Shown: piece by piece, positions 26,981 through 36,348 of the stretch
Layout of the letters: each line of letters starts with the position of its first letter
Position numbering within the stretch: position 1 is the first letter of the stretch
From: Pseudomonas viridiflava
Lineage (GTDB): Bacteria > Pseudomonadota > Gammaproteobacteria > Pseudomonadales > Pseudomonadaceae
Direction: 5' to 3'
Length of the DNA stretch: 64,000 nt
NCBI RefSeq assembly: GCF_900582195.1
Contig: NZ_UTHA01000188.1
Span: 124,001 to 188,000, forward strand
Program-made: the position numbers and the translations under genes
The notes under the pieces: generated by a model
Databases searched by the model: none
What the model was told of the DNA's origin: nothing
The model's input: only the letters and a program-made list of their open reading frames with translations

Positions 26981-27971
26981 CGCGCGAGGTTTCCTTGGGT
27001 GCTTCGTCACGGTTTTCGAAGCGCTCGTAGGCTTCGACGATCCGCTGCACCAAGGGATGGCGCACTACGTCTTTCGGCTGGAAGTGGGTGAAGCTGATGC
27101 CCGGCACGTCTTTGAGTACTTCGATCACATGATGCAGGCCGGACTTGGTGCCGCGCGGCAGGTCGACCTGGGTGATGTCACCGGTGATGACTGCGGTAGA
27201 GCCGAAGCCGATCCGGGTCAGGAACATCTTCATCTGTTCAACGGTGGTGTTCTGGCTTTCGTCGAGAATGATGAAGCTGTTGTTCAGCGTACGGCCGCGC
27301 ATGTAGGCCAGCGGCGCAACTTCGATCACCTGACGTTCGATCAGCTTGGCCACGTATTCGAAGCCGAGCATCTCGTAGAGCGCGTCGTAGAGCGGGCGCA
27401 GATACGGGTCGATCTTCTGCGACAGGTCGCCGGGCAGGAAACCGAGTTTTTCACCCGCTTCAACCGCCGGACGCACCAGCAGGATGCGGCGGATCTGCTC
27501 ACGCTCCAGTGCATCGACAGCGCAAGCAACGGCCAGATAGGTCTTGCCGGTACCGGCCGGGCCGATGCCGAAGTTGATGTCGTTGCCGAGGATTTCCTTC
27601 ACGTAGCGCAGCTGATTCAAGCCGCGCGGGCGAATCATGCCTTTCTTGGTGCGCAGGGCGACGGAGGCTTCGGCGGGGGCGTGGTTATCCAGTTCGACGA
27701 CGGCCGATTCCTGCAGGAACAGGTGAACCGTATCCGGCGACAGCTCTGAACCCTTGGTTTCCCGGTACAGGCGACGAATCAGATTTTCCGCAGACGTGGT
27801 GTGTTTGGGGTCGCCGATCAGCTCGAACTGGTTTCCGCGGTTGCGGATCTCGATCGTCAGGCGCTGTTCGATCAAGCGCAAATGCTCGTCGAATTGCCCG
27901 CACAGATTGGCGAAGCGGCGAGCCTCAAAGGGCTCGAGGATAAAACGATGTGGTTCTATGGGTGCGTTCAA
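26973..27971 (-). CDS. ybeZ: PhoH-like ATPase YbeZ
   Basis: A 332-residue P-loop ATPase of the PhoH family with Walker A GPAGTGKTYLA, Walker B-type FIILDESQNTT and the helicase-like SQKIDPYLRPLYDAL region. It partners with YbeY in RNA processing in several bacteria. The N-terminal 100 residues resemble a KH-type RNA-binding region. It heads the leftward group ybeZ-ybeY-corC-lnt. Confidence 0.95.
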   Translation of the reverse strand: MNAPIEPHRFILEPFEARRFANLCGQFDEHLRLIEQRLTIEIRNRGNQFELIGDPKHTTSAENLIRRLYRETKGSELSPDTVHLFLQESAVVELDNHAPAEASVALRTKKGMIRPRGLNQLRYVKEILGNDINFGIGPAGTGKTYLAVACAVDALEREQIRRILLVRPAVEAGEKLGFLPGDLSQKIDPYLRPLYDALYEMLGFEYVAKLIERQVIEVAPLAYMRGRTLNNSFIILDESQNTTVEQMKMFLTRIGFGSTAVITGDITQVDLPRGTKSGLHHVIEVLKDVPGISFTHFQPKDVVRHPLVQRIVEAYERFENRDEAPKETSRDA

Positions 27972-28060
27972 GGTCGTATTTAGCCGCCCTGGGGCAATTA
28001 GGATGAAATCAAGGATAACGCCAGAGGCCTGGGTGCGAAAGCTCTTAAATCATCGCTGTT

Positions 28061-28153
28061 CCTGTGGGAGCGAGCCTGCTCGCGAAAGCGGTGTGTCAGA
28101 CACATTGTTGTTGAATGTGTCGCCGCCTTCGCGAGCAGGCTCGCTCCCACAGT
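28061..28153. repeat. REP doublet between miaB and ybeZ
   Basis: Two inverted REP cores (CTGTGGGAGCGAGCCTGCTCGCGAA and its complement) with a spacer of about 45 bases that holds a further short palindrome (GACACATT/AATGTGTC). Confidence 0.85.
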
Positions 28154-28165
28154 GCCCTGTGTTGA

Positions 28166-29494
28166 TTATTGGATCAGCGAGCCACGCAGCGAGTGTGGTT
28201 GCGCCGCATCGATGTGCACGTCGGCGAACTGACCGATCAGGGTTGGATTGTCGCAGCGGAAGTTGACGATACGATTATTCTCGGTGCGGCCTTGCAGCTC
28301 GCCCGGGTCTTTCTTTGAATAATCGGTCACCAGAATGCGCTGGATCGAACCGACCATTTGTCGGCTGATCTCGAAGCCCTGCTGATTCAAACGATGTTGC
28401 AGCGCGTTCAGGCGCTCCTTCTTCAACTCTTCCGGGGTGTCGTCGGCCAGATCGGCAGCCGGGGTGCCCGGACGCTGGCTGTAAACGAAGGAATAAGAGA
28501 AGTCGAAGCCGACATCGGCAATCAGCTTCATCGTTTGTTCGAAGTCTTTCTCGGTCTCGCCGGGGAAGCCGACGATGAAGTCCGAGCTGATGCAGATGCC
28601 CGGCACGGCGGCGCGCAGTTTGCGCAGCTTGGATTTGTACTCCAGCGCGGTGTGGTTGCGTTTCATCGCCGCCAGAATCCGGTCGGAACCCGATTGCACT
28701 GGCAGGTGCAGATGCTTCACCAGTTCCGGCACATCGGCGTGGGCCTGGATCAGGCTGTCGGAGAACTCCAGCGGATGCGAAGTGGTGTAGCGGATGCGGT
28801 CGATGCCATCGATGGCGGCGACAACGCGAATCAGCTCGGCGAGATCGGCCAGGCGACCATCGTGAGTGGTGCCGCGATAGCCATTGACGTTCTGCCCCAG
28901 CAGCGTCACTTCACGCACGCCGTTTTCGGCGAGGTGGATGACTTCGGCGATCACGTCATCGAACGGTCGGCTGACTTCTTCACCACGGGTATAAGGCACC
29001 ACGCAGAACGTGCAGTACTTGCTGCAGCCTTCCATCACCGACACATAGGCGCTCGGGCCATCGATGCGCGGCTCGGGCAAGTGGTCGAATTTTTCGATTT
29101 CCGGGAACGACACGTCGACCTGCGGCAGCTTGGTGATGCGCGCGGCGTCGATCATTTCCGGCAGGCGGTGCAGGGTCTGCGGGCCGAATACCACGTCGAC
29201 GTACGGCGCGCGATCGCGGATCGCCGCGCCTTCCTGGCTGGCCACGCAACCGCCGACGGCGATCACCATCTCCGGGTTCGCCAGTTTCAGTTCGCGCCAG
29301 CGGCCAAGCTGCGAGTACACGCGATCTTGCGCGCGCTCGCGGATCGAGCAGGTGTTGAGCAGAATCACGTCGGCGTCTTCCGCACGGGCGGTGACTTCCA
29401 GGGCCTGATGTTCACCCAGCAGATCGACCATGCGCGAGCTGTCGTACTCGTTCATCTGGCAACCGTGGGTTTCGATGTAAAGCTTCTTGGCCAT
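28166..29494 (-). CDS. miaB: tRNA-2-methylthio-N6-dimethylallyladenosine synthase
   Basis: A radical-SAM methylthiotransferase of 442 residues that adds a methylthio group to i6A37 of tRNAs reading UNN codons. The N-terminal UPF0004 domain has the cluster cysteines (ETHGCQMNEYDS, LNTCSIRERA, AVGGCVASQEG). The radical-SAM motif is CSKYCTFCVVPYTRG, and a TRAM domain closes the protein. It has its own likely promoter about 40 bases upstream. Confidence 0.97.
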   Translation of the reverse strand: MAKKLYIETHGCQMNEYDSSRMVDLLGEHQALEVTARAEDADVILLNTCSIRERAQDRVYSQLGRWRELKLANPEMVIAVGGCVASQEGAAIRDRAPYVDVVFGPQTLHRLPEMIDAARITKLPQVDVSFPEIEKFDHLPEPRIDGPSAYVSVMEGCSKYCTFCVVPYTRGEEVSRPFDDVIAEVIHLAENGVREVTLLGQNVNGYRGTTHDGRLADLAELIRVVAAIDGIDRIRYTTSHPLEFSDSLIQAHADVPELVKHLHLPVQSGSDRILAAMKRNHTALEYKSKLRKLRAAVPGICISSDFIVGFPGETEKDFEQTMKLIADVGFDFSYSFVYSQRPGTPAADLADDTPEELKKERLNALQHRLNQQGFEISRQMVGSIQRILVTDYSKKDPGELQGRTENNRIVNFRCDNPTLIGQFADVHIDAAQPHSLRGSLIQ

Positions 29495-29529
29495 GGATTA
29501 GGGTCATCACGTGATTCAAAGAACCGCGC

Positions 29530-29558
29530 ATTATAGGGAACAAGCCCGCAGGTTCCTA
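29530..29558 (-). promoter_or_regulatory. Candidate sigma-70 promoter of miaB
   Basis: On the minus strand TAGGAA (-35) and a perfect TATAAT (-10) are 17 bases apart. The -10 box ends about 36 bases before the miaB ATG. Confidence 0.5.
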
Positions 29559-29627
29559 CCGCTGCGCGTCCGGTGGCTATGCTATAGTTTGCGCCCTCAT
29601 TTTTATCCCCGATGTTATCCCCCCGCC

Positions 29628-29957
29628 ATGACCAAACGCGAAGCTCCAATCTATAAGGTGATTTTCCTCAACCAGGGCCAGGTGTTCGAAATGTACGCCA
29701 AACAGATCTATCAAAGTGATCTGTGGGGTTTTCTGGAAGTGGAAGAGTTCGTCTTTGGCGAGCGCACGCAAGTGGTCGTCGACCCGAGCGAAGAAAAGCT
29801 CAAGGCGCAGTTCGAAGGCGTGGTGCGCAGCTTTGTGCCGATGCACTCGATTGTGCGCATCGACGAAGTGGAACGTCTGGGCACCCCGAAAATCAGCGAA
29901 GCCCGCGGCGCGGTCGGCAATGTGATGCCGTTTCCGATGCCGATGCCTGAGAAGTAG
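29628..29957 (+). CDS. DUF1820 family protein
   Basis: A 109-residue cytosolic protein matching the DUF1820 family of Pseudomonas and relatives: APIYKVIFLNQGQVFEMYAKQ near the start and FVPMHSIVRIDEVE in the second half. The function is unknown. The last 15 residues are Met/Pro-rich (NVMPFPMPMPEK). The ATG at 29628 fits; the frame reaches upstream to 29511 but this part is the miaB upstream region. It is divergent from miaB with a TATAGT -10-like box at 29583. Confidence 0.85.
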   Translation: MTKREAPIYKVIFLNQGQVFEMYAKQIYQSDLWGFLEVEEFVFGERTQVVVDPSEEKLKAQFEGVVRSFVPMHSIVRIDEVERLGTPKISEARGAVGNVMPFPMPMPEK

Positions 29958-29971
29958 GCCGTTCAGATGAT

Positions 29972-30066
29972 CATTCCCACGCTCTGCGTGGGAATGCCGC
30001 CCTCGACGCTCTGCGTCGGTGACGCGTAGCGTCACGGGATGAATGCCCACGCAGAGCGTGGGAGCT
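29972..30066. repeat. Triple hairpin repeat, CCCACGC-GCGTGGG family
   Basis: Three palindromes follow one another: ATTCCCACGC..GCGTGGGAAT, a middle GACGC..GCGTC with TGACGCGTAGCGTCA, and CCCACGCAGAGCGTGGG. They occupy nearly the whole gap between two convergent genes. Confidence 0.75.
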
Positions 30067-30074
30067 ATCGCTGA

Positions 30075-30629
30075 TCAGGGAAGCGGCGAGAACGGCGTAC
30101 GCCCATCGGCGCTCTGCAGTTCCATCAGGTATTTACGGAAAATTTGCCCGAGCACCTGAGTGGCAGTTTCAAGATCTTCGCGGGACATTTTTTCCGAGAC
30201 TTCGTCGGCGGTGTCCAGCGCATCTTCGGCGCCGTTGACCGCGGCCATCTTCAGCACGATATATGCCTGAATGTTGTTGGCCTGCACGCCTTCACCGTGG
30301 AAGAACATGGTGCCAAGTTTGAACTGCGCCTGAGCGTGGCCTTGCAGCGAGGCCTTTTCGAAATAGCTCAGGGCTTGATTGAGATCGCGCGGCGCATTCT
30401 TGCCGTCGTAGTAGAACTCACCCAACTCGTATTGCGCTTGCGCATCCCCTTCGTCCGCCGCTTTCTGGCAGGCGGCCAGTGCCTGCGTGACGTCTTGCGG
30501 CTGAGTATTGAGGGTGCAACGACCCATCGCCGGGATCAACAACGAGTTGCCGCCTGCTTGTGCATGCGCGAGCAGGGGCTGAAGGAGCAACAGGCAGCCC
30601 AAGGCAAGGGTGCGGCCGGTGCGGTTCAT
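30075..30629 (-). CDS. Sel1-repeat periplasmic protein
   Basis: A 184-residue protein with a signal peptide (cleavage near LAHAQAGG) and two Sel1-type repeats at about 60-135, seen as AQYELGEFYYDGKNAPRDLNQALSYFEKA and AQAQFKLGTMFFHGEG. Sel1 repeats form helical scaffolds for protein contacts. The partner is not known. The ATG at 30629 starts the signal peptide; the frame extends to 30689. Confidence 0.82.
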   Translation of the reverse strand: MNRTGRTLALGCLLLLQPLLAHAQAGGNSLLIPAMGRCTLNTQPQDVTQALAACQKAADEGDAQAQYELGEFYYDGKNAPRDLNQALSYFEKASLQGHAQAQFKLGTMFFHGEGVQANNIQAYIVLKMAAVNGAEDALDTADEVSEKMSREDLETATQVLGQIFRKYLMELQSADGRTPFSPLP

Positions 30630-30816
30630 GGGAATCGACTTACCTCTGAAGGGCACGCGGACCCATCGAGGGATCCAATAAGCGCGCATTATGAAATAAG
30701 CAGGGCCAACCTTACAAAGTCTTTACTCGTTTTTCTGCTGCGCGGGGAATATATCGCCCACTTTAGGGGAGATTTTTAGCAGGAGCATCGGAAAAACAGC
30801 GCGGATGTAGGTGAAT

Positions 30817-30844
30817 GCTGACGCTGGCGATAGCCAACGTCAGC
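30817..30844 (-). terminator. Hairpin after hemL
   Basis: GCTGACG-C-TGGC and GCCA-A-CGTCAGC pair around a GATA loop (11 pairs, one mismatch), directly beyond the hemL stop. No T run follows on the minus strand, so termination is only possible. Confidence 0.4.
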
Positions 30845-30854
30845 GGTGCGGCGA

Positions 30855-32138
30855 TTACTTCAGTGCGGCGAAGGCGCGTTCGGCAGCGTCCAGGGTCAGT
30901 TTCAACTCGGCTTCACCATGGGCGATCGAGGTGAAACCGGCTTCGAAGGCGCTCGGTGCCAGGTACACGCCACCGTCCAGCATCAGGTGGAAGAAGCGAC
31001 CGAACAGGGCAGCGTCGCTGGCCATCACGTCTTCAAAGGTGACGATATCGTCGGCGCCGCTGAAGTACAGACCGAACATGCCGCCAGCCTGGGTGGTCAC
31101 GAACGGAATGCCAGCAGCATCGGCGCGCTGTTGCAGGCCGTCGAGCAGACGCGTGGTGTAGTCGGTCAGCTCGGCGTGGAAACCCGGACGGCTGATCAAA
31201 CGCAGCGTGGTCAAACCGGCGGCCATCGCCAGCGGGTTACCCGACAGCGTGCCCGCCTGATACACCGGGCCCAGCGGCGCGATGCGCTCCATGATTTCAC
31301 GCTTGCCGCCGAAGCAGCCGACCGGCATGCCGCCGCCGATGATCTTGCCGAACGTGGTCAGGTCAGGATTGACCCCGTAGTACGCCTGGGCACCACCGAG
31401 GGCAACGCGGAAACCGGTCATCACTTCGTCGAAAATCAGCACCACGCCATGCTTGTCGCACAGCGAACGCAGGCCTTCCAGGAAACCCGGGGCCGGAGGC
31501 ACGCAGTTCATGTTGCCGGCAACGGGCTCGACGATGATGCACGCCACATCTTGACCAACTTCAGCGAGCATCTTTTCCACCGCGTCGATGTCGTTGAACG
31601 GCAGGGTCAGGGTGTGTTTGGCGAAGGCCGCCGGTACGCCGGCCGAGCTCGGCACGCCTTGGGTCAGTGCGCCGGAACCGGCCTTGACCAGCAGGCTGTC
31701 GGAGTGACCGTGGTAGCAGCCTTCGAACTTGATGATGCTGTCGCGGCCGGTGTAACCACGGGCCAGACGGATCGCGCTCATGGTCGCTTCGGTACCGGAG
31801 CTGACCATGCGCACCATGTCCATCGATGGCACCAGCGAGCAGACCAGATCGGCCATCTCGGTTTCCATCGCGGTCGGCGCGCCGTACGACAAGCCGTGTT
31901 GCAGTTGATTGCGCACCGCGTCCAGAACGTCCGGATGGCTGTGGCCGAGGATCATCGGGCCCCACGAACCGACGTAATCGACATAACGCTTGTCGTCTTC
32001 GTCAGTGACGTAGGCGCCTTCAGCGTGCTTGAAGAACAACGGCGTGCCGCCAACGCTCTTGAATGCACGAACGGGCGAGTTCACGCCACCGGGAATGTGT
32101 TTCTGGGCATTGGCAAACAGGGTTTCGGAACGAGACAT
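30855..32138 (-). CDS. hemL: Glutamate-1-semialdehyde 2,1-aminomutase
   Basis: A PLP enzyme of 427 residues that converts glutamate-1-semialdehyde to 5-aminolevulinate, the precursor of haem. The PLP lysine lies in TTFGKIIGGGMPVGCFGG, and the family N-terminus (FANAQKHIPGGVNSPVRAF) and SSGTEATMSAIRLARG loop are present. It follows thiE leftward by 15 bases, the arrangement typical of Pseudomonas. Confidence 0.97.
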   Translation of the reverse strand: MSRSETLFANAQKHIPGGVNSPVRAFKSVGGTPLFFKHAEGAYVTDEDDKRYVDYVGSWGPMILGHSHPDVLDAVRNQLQHGLSYGAPTAMETEMADLVCSLVPSMDMVRMVSSGTEATMSAIRLARGYTGRDSIIKFEGCYHGHSDSLLVKAGSGALTQGVPSSAGVPAAFAKHTLTLPFNDIDAVEKMLAEVGQDVACIIVEPVAGNMNCVPPAPGFLEGLRSLCDKHGVVLIFDEVMTGFRVALGGAQAYYGVNPDLTTFGKIIGGGMPVGCFGGKREIMERIAPLGPVYQAGTLSGNPLAMAAGLTTLRLISRPGFHAELTDYTTRLLDGLQQRADAAGIPFVTTQAGGMFGLYFSGADDIVTFEDVMASDAALFGRFFHLMLDGGVYLAPSAFEAGFTSIAHGEAELKLTLDAAERAFAALK

Positions 32139-32153
32139 GATCGGGCTCTCAAA

Positions 32154-32777
32154 TCAGACTTTCAGTAATTCATTGAACGCGCGGGCGCGACGGGTCACTT
32201 CGGCGGTACTTTCGGCGCCGAACAGGCCGTGAACCACGGCGAGCAGGTCGACCCCGTGGGCCACCAGCGGTGCAGCGTTGTCGAGGGTGATGCCGCCAAT
32301 CGCGCAGATTGGCAGGTGCAATGTGCGCTTGGCGTCGTCGAGCAGATCGAGGCTGCAGGTCGGCGCGCCGGGTTTGGTGTTGGAATTGAAGAAGCGACCG
32401 AAGGCGACGTAACTCGCGCCCTCTTTGGCTGCTTGTTCGGCCAGCGCGATTTGCGCGTGGCAGGTCGAACCGATAATTGCTTTGGAACCGAGCAGGGCGC
32501 GGGTCGGTGACAGCGGGCCGTCGGTCTGGCCCAGATGCACGCCAACGTTGAGGCGCGCCGCGAGTTCGGCGTCATCGTTGATGATCAGCTGCGTCTTGTA
32601 GCGCTCGCACAAATCGCGCAGCGCCTCGGCCTCGCGCAGACGGCGGGCCTCGTCGCTGCTCTTGTCGCGGTATTGCAGCAGGGTGACGCCGCCTTCCAGC
32701 GCCGCCTCCACGTAAGACAGAAACTTGCCCGCCAGCAATTGGCTGTCGGTAATGGCATACAGGCCACGTAGTTTCAT
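32154..32777 (-). CDS. thiE: Thiamine-phosphate synthase
   Basis: Joins hydroxymethylpyrimidine diphosphate with the thiazole phosphate to make thiamine phosphate. The TIM-barrel protein of 207 residues has YAITDS near the start, LLQYRDKSSDEA for pyrophosphate binding, GVHLGQTDGP and the late PICAIGGITLDNA segment. It lies 18 bases downstream of thiD, which makes its substrate. Confidence 0.96.
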   Translation of the reverse strand: MKLRGLYAITDSQLLAGKFLSYVEAALEGGVTLLQYRDKSSDEARRLREAEALRDLCERYKTQLIINDDAELAARLNVGVHLGQTDGPLSPTRALLGSKAIIGSTCHAQIALAEQAAKEGASYVAFGRFFNSNTKPGAPTCSLDLLDDAKRTLHLPICAIGGITLDNAAPLVAHGVDLLAVVHGLFGAESTAEVTRRARAFNELLKV

Positions 32778-32795
32778 CGGGCAGACCTCACGACG

Positions 32796-33593
32796 TTACG
32801 AGCAGAAATCCAGCGGCAGGCGACGCGGGACGAACTGGCCTTTGCCCAGTTGTTCGGCGTCGCGCAGGGTGCGCCAAGTGTAATCCAGAGCACTGCGTAC
32901 AGCGCTGGCGAGGTGTTCGCCTTGCGCCAGGCGACCGGCCAAAGCACTGGCCAGCGTGCAGCCGGAGCCGTGATAGCTGCCTGGCAGACGCTGGCAGATA
33001 AAGGTTTCACGCAGACCGTCGCGACTGTACACGCGGTTGTGGATTTCAGTTTCGTCGCCGTGGCCGCCGGTGATCAGCAGGTTTTTGACAAACGGCAGGA
33101 GTTTTTCTGCGCACTCGTCCGCAGTGCCTTCGGGCAGTTCGGCGAGGATGCGGGCTTCAGGAAGGTTAGGGGTGGCAATGATCGACAGCGGCAGCAGACG
33201 CTCGCGCATCGCATAGCCGACCTCGTCCTTGCCCAGACGTCCGCCGCCGCCGGCGCGCAGCACCGGGTCGCAGACCACTGGCAAGTGCGGGTGCGCCGAG
33301 AGCAGTTCGACAACGGTGTCGACCATTTCCAGGGAACCAAGCATGCCCAGTTTGACCGCCGCGACTTCGGAGTCGTTGAGCACGGTATTGGCTTGAGCCA
33401 GCACCCACTCACGGTCGAGGACGCGGAAGTCAGTGACGTTGACGGTGTCTTGCACGGTCAGGGCGGTGACGGCCGGAGCCGCATGGCAACCCTGCGCGAG
33501 CAGGGCTTCGATATCTGCCTGCAAGCCGGCGCCACCACTGGGGTCGTGGCCGGAGAGACAGAGGACAACGGGGCGGGAGCTGTAGATATTCAT
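32796..33593 (-). CDS. thiD: Hydroxymethylpyrimidine phosphate kinase
   Basis: A 265-residue ribokinase-fold enzyme that phosphorylates hydroxymethylpyrimidine and its phosphate for thiamine synthesis. Signatures are SGHDPSGGAGLQADIEA, ITGGHGDETEI and the catalytic region LPGSYHGSGCTLASALAG. The ATG at 33593 gives a standard N-terminus; a GTG-type extension to 33614 is less likely. I see no TPP riboswitch upstream. Confidence 0.96.
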   Translation of the reverse strand: MNIYSSRPVVLCLSGHDPSGGAGLQADIEALLAQGCHAAPAVTALTVQDTVNVTDFRVLDREWVLAQANTVLNDSEVAAVKLGMLGSLEMVDTVVELLSAHPHLPVVCDPVLRAGGGGRLGKDEVGYAMRERLLPLSIIATPNLPEARILAELPEGTADECAEKLLPFVKNLLITGGHGDETEIHNRVYSRDGLRETFICQRLPGSYHGSGCTLASALAGRLAQGEHLASAVRSALDYTWRTLRDAEQLGKGQFVPRRLPLDFCS

Positions 33594-33896
33594 GGTGCGC
33601 GAGCTTACCACCAAAGCTGATTTTCGGGTTCAGTGCTGTTGTGGCGGGCCGATAACCCGGCAAGAGATTGCGACCATGCTGTCACAAGCTGACCGACTCA
33701 ACAGCTCTAGCCCGCTGCTTTGCTCTGAAACGCCCGTTCTAGAGCCTTTGCAGGAAAAATTTCGATGGTGCTCAATGGCCATCAACGGCTATGCTAGTCT
33801 GGATCCAAACCAATAACAGGTAATACCGGTTTTACGTCTACTCAAAGGGAATGGGGGGCTTCCTGACACAACCGGACGAGCCACGCTGGGGCTTCA
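33594..33896. other. Intergenic region between thiD and ladS
   Basis: The gap holds the divergent upstream regions of thiD and ladS. No gene is supportable. A TATGCT box at 33790-33795 could be the -10 of ladS, but no matching -35 is visible. Confidence 0.4.
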
Positions 33897-36251
33897 ATGC
33901 GCTATTTGCTGATGTTGCTGTTCTGCTTGCCCCTTATGGCGAGCGCCGTCGAATTCGACGAGTTTACCCAGAGCCTCCCTCTGGGCCGGTCGCTGCAAGT
34001 GTTCGAAGACCCGAGTGGTCAGGCGAGCATTGCCGATGTTCGTGCGCAGGCTGCCGCCGGCCATTTCAAAGCCCACGATAAAGCCACGCTCAATGCCGGT
34101 TATTCACGCTCGGCGTTCTGGCTGAAAATCGACCTGCATTACCGTCCGAGCAATCCCGCCGCCCAGCGCACGTGGTTGCTGGAACTGGCGTATCCGCCGC
34201 TCGATCATCTCGACCTCTATCTACCTGACACCAGTGGCGACTACCGTCTCGTCCGGCAGACCGGCGATGCCTTGCCGTTCGCCAGTCGCGAGATCCGCCA
34301 GAACAACTATTTGTTCGACCTTTCATTCAAACCCGATCAACAGCAAACCGTGTACCTGCGACTGGCCAGCGAAGGCTCGATTCAGGCACCGGTAACGTTG
34401 TGGTCGAGCACGGCGTACCTCGAAGATCAGCCGGTGCGCCTGTATGTGCTCGGCATCATTTATGGCGTGCTGCTGGGGATGCTGGTCTACAACCTGTTCA
34501 TCTACCTGAGCGTGCGCGATACCAGTTACCTCTATTACATCTTCTACATTGCTTCGTTTGGTCTGTATCAACTGTCAGTGAACGGTGCGGCGGTCGAGTA
34601 CTTCTGGCCGGATAACCCATGGTGGGCCAATGCCGCGACGCCATTCTTCATTGGCTGCGCCGGCCTGTTCGGCAGCCAGTTCGCCCGCAGCTTTCTGCAG
34701 ACCAAAACCCACAGCCGCTGGCTTGATCGCTTGCTGATTGCACTGATCGCGTTCGGCGCGCTGGTGGTTGGTTTGTCGCTGATGACCAGTTACGCGTTGT
34801 CGCTGCGCCTGGCGACGATACTGGCGCTGACCTTCACCGTAGTGATTTTCGCCGCCGGGATTCTGGCCTGGTGGCGCGGCTTGCGCGTGGCGCGCTATTT
34901 CATCATTGCCTGGTCGGCGTTCCTGCTCGGCGGGATCGTCAACACGCTGATGGTGCTCGGCTTGCTGCCGAACGTGTTCCTGACCATGTACGCCAGCCAG
35001 ATCGGTTCGGCCATCGAAGTGGCGCTGCTGTCGCTGGCACTGGCCGACCGCATCAACGCGATGCGCGAGCAACAGGCACAGACGCTGTTCGACGCCGGGC
35101 AGAAACTCGAAGTGCTCAACCAGCAACTGGCGCACAGCAACAAGCTCAAGGATGAATTCCTCGCGACCCTGACCCATGAACTGCGTACGCCAATGAACGG
35201 TGTGATCGGTTCGCTGGAACTGATGCAGACCGTCGAGCTGGACCCGGAGCTTGAGCAATATCAGCAGACCGCCGCCGGTTCCGCCCGGGACATGATGCGC
35301 ATGGTCAATGGCATCCTCACCCTTACCGAATTGCAGGCCGGCAAGCTCAAGGCTGCGCCGGGCAGTTTCAGCCTGCGTGGCGTGGTCGAAGCGTTGCGCG
35401 TGCAATTCGACGGTAATGCGTCGAGCAAGTCGCTGGACTTCAAGGTCGATGTACTGCCGACCCTGCCGGATCGCTTGCATGGCGACAGTGCCAAACTGGC
35501 GCAATGCCTGGAATGCCTGCTGGATAACGCGATCAAGTTCACCCGGGTCGGTGGGCTGGCATTGCGTGTGACTGGCAAACCGTCGACGGGCAATCGTCTG
35601 GCGCTGTCGTTTGCGGTGATCGACACCGGCATCGGTTTTACCGACCTGGGCGAAGCGACGATGTATCAGCGCTTCTTCCAGCTCGACGGTTCGATGACCC
35701 GCGAATACGGTGGCCTGGGCGTTGGTCTGGCGATCTGCCGACAGTTGGTTGAGCTGCTCGGTGGCAAGCTTACCCATCGCTCCGAGCCAGGGCACGGCAG
35801 TCGCTTCCAGCTGGATGTCGAGTTCGAGTTGCCGGTGGTTGAGGCGGCATCGACGCCGACTCCTTCACACGATTGCGTGCGTGCACCGCAAGACTGCACG
35901 GTGTTGCTGGTGGACGACAACAGCGTCAACCAATTGGTGATGCGCGGCATGTTGCTCAAGCTCGGTTTTCGCGTGCGCACGGCCGACAACGGCGCGGCGG
36001 CGCTCGAATGCCTGCAACGTGAAACAGTCGATGCGGTGCTGATCGATTGCCAGTTGCCAAGCCACGAAGGCGCTTCGTTGTGCTGCCAGATTCATGCGCT
36101 GCCCGGCTGCGCCAATCTGCCGGTGTTCATGCTGGCGTTGCACGCTGATCGCGAGCTTTGCACAACGGGCGCGGCGATCGATTACCTGAACAAACCGGTG
36201 AAATTCGAAGACCTGCAATCTGCGCTGGAGCGGCGCGTGTTGTGCTACTGA
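33897..36251 (+). CDS. ladS: Hybrid sensor histidine kinase LadS
   Basis: A 784-residue inner-membrane hybrid kinase. In order: signal peptide (to ASAVEF), a periplasmic 7TMR-DISMED2 sensor domain (about 25-170), seven membrane segments (about 180-385), HisKA with His427 in LATLTHELRTP, an HATPase domain with N (LDNAIKF), G1 (DTGIGFT) and G2 (GGLGVGLAI) boxes, and a receiver domain with phospho-acceptor Asp717 (VLIDCQLP). In P. aeruginosa LadS feeds phosphate through GacS to GacA, raising RsmY/Z and switching towards biofilm and secretion. The same neighbours (thiD, acyl-CoA dehydrogenase) flank ladS in PAO1, which supports orthology. Confidence 0.93.
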   Translation: MRYLLMLLFCLPLMASAVEFDEFTQSLPLGRSLQVFEDPSGQASIADVRAQAAAGHFKAHDKATLNAGYSRSAFWLKIDLHYRPSNPAAQRTWLLELAYPPLDHLDLYLPDTSGDYRLVRQTGDALPFASREIRQNNYLFDLSFKPDQQQTVYLRLASEGSIQAPVTLWSSTAYLEDQPVRLYVLGIIYGVLLGMLVYNLFIYLSVRDTSYLYYIFYIASFGLYQLSVNGAAVEYFWPDNPWWANAATPFFIGCAGLFGSQFARSFLQTKTHSRWLDRLLIALIAFGALVVGLSLMTSYALSLRLATILALTFTVVIFAAGILAWWRGLRVARYFIIAWSAFLLGGIVNTLMVLGLLPNVFLTMYASQIGSAIEVALLSLALADRINAMREQQAQTLFDAGQKLEVLNQQLAHSNKLKDEFLATLTHELRTPMNGVIGSLELMQTVELDPELEQYQQTAAGSARDMMRMVNGILTLTELQAGKLKAAPGSFSLRGVVEALRVQFDGNASSKSLDFKVDVLPTLPDRLHGDSAKLAQCLECLLDNAIKFTRVGGLALRVTGKPSTGNRLALSFAVIDTGIGFTDLGEATMYQRFFQLDGSMTREYGGLGVGLAICRQLVELLGGKLTHRSEPGHGSRFQLDVEFELPVVEAASTPTPSHDCVRAPQDCTVLLVDDNSVNQLVMRGMLLKLGFRVRTADNGAAALECLQRETVDAVLIDCQLPSHEGASLCCQIHALPGCANLPVFMLALHADRELCTTGAAIDYLNKPVKFEDLQSALERRVLCY

Positions 36252-36348
36252 CAGGGTAAAAGCGCCGCAAATTCGGCTGATATGACACTTTGACCGCTTG
36301 CGGTGCGGTGCTTAACTGAGTTCCTTGGTTGCCCAAAGGAGCCCCGTC

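Noticed and set aside
32778..32800. TPP riboswitch near thiD/thiE
   Set aside because: The gap between the genes is 18 bases, and the region upstream of thiD (33594-33896) lacks a thi-box-like core.
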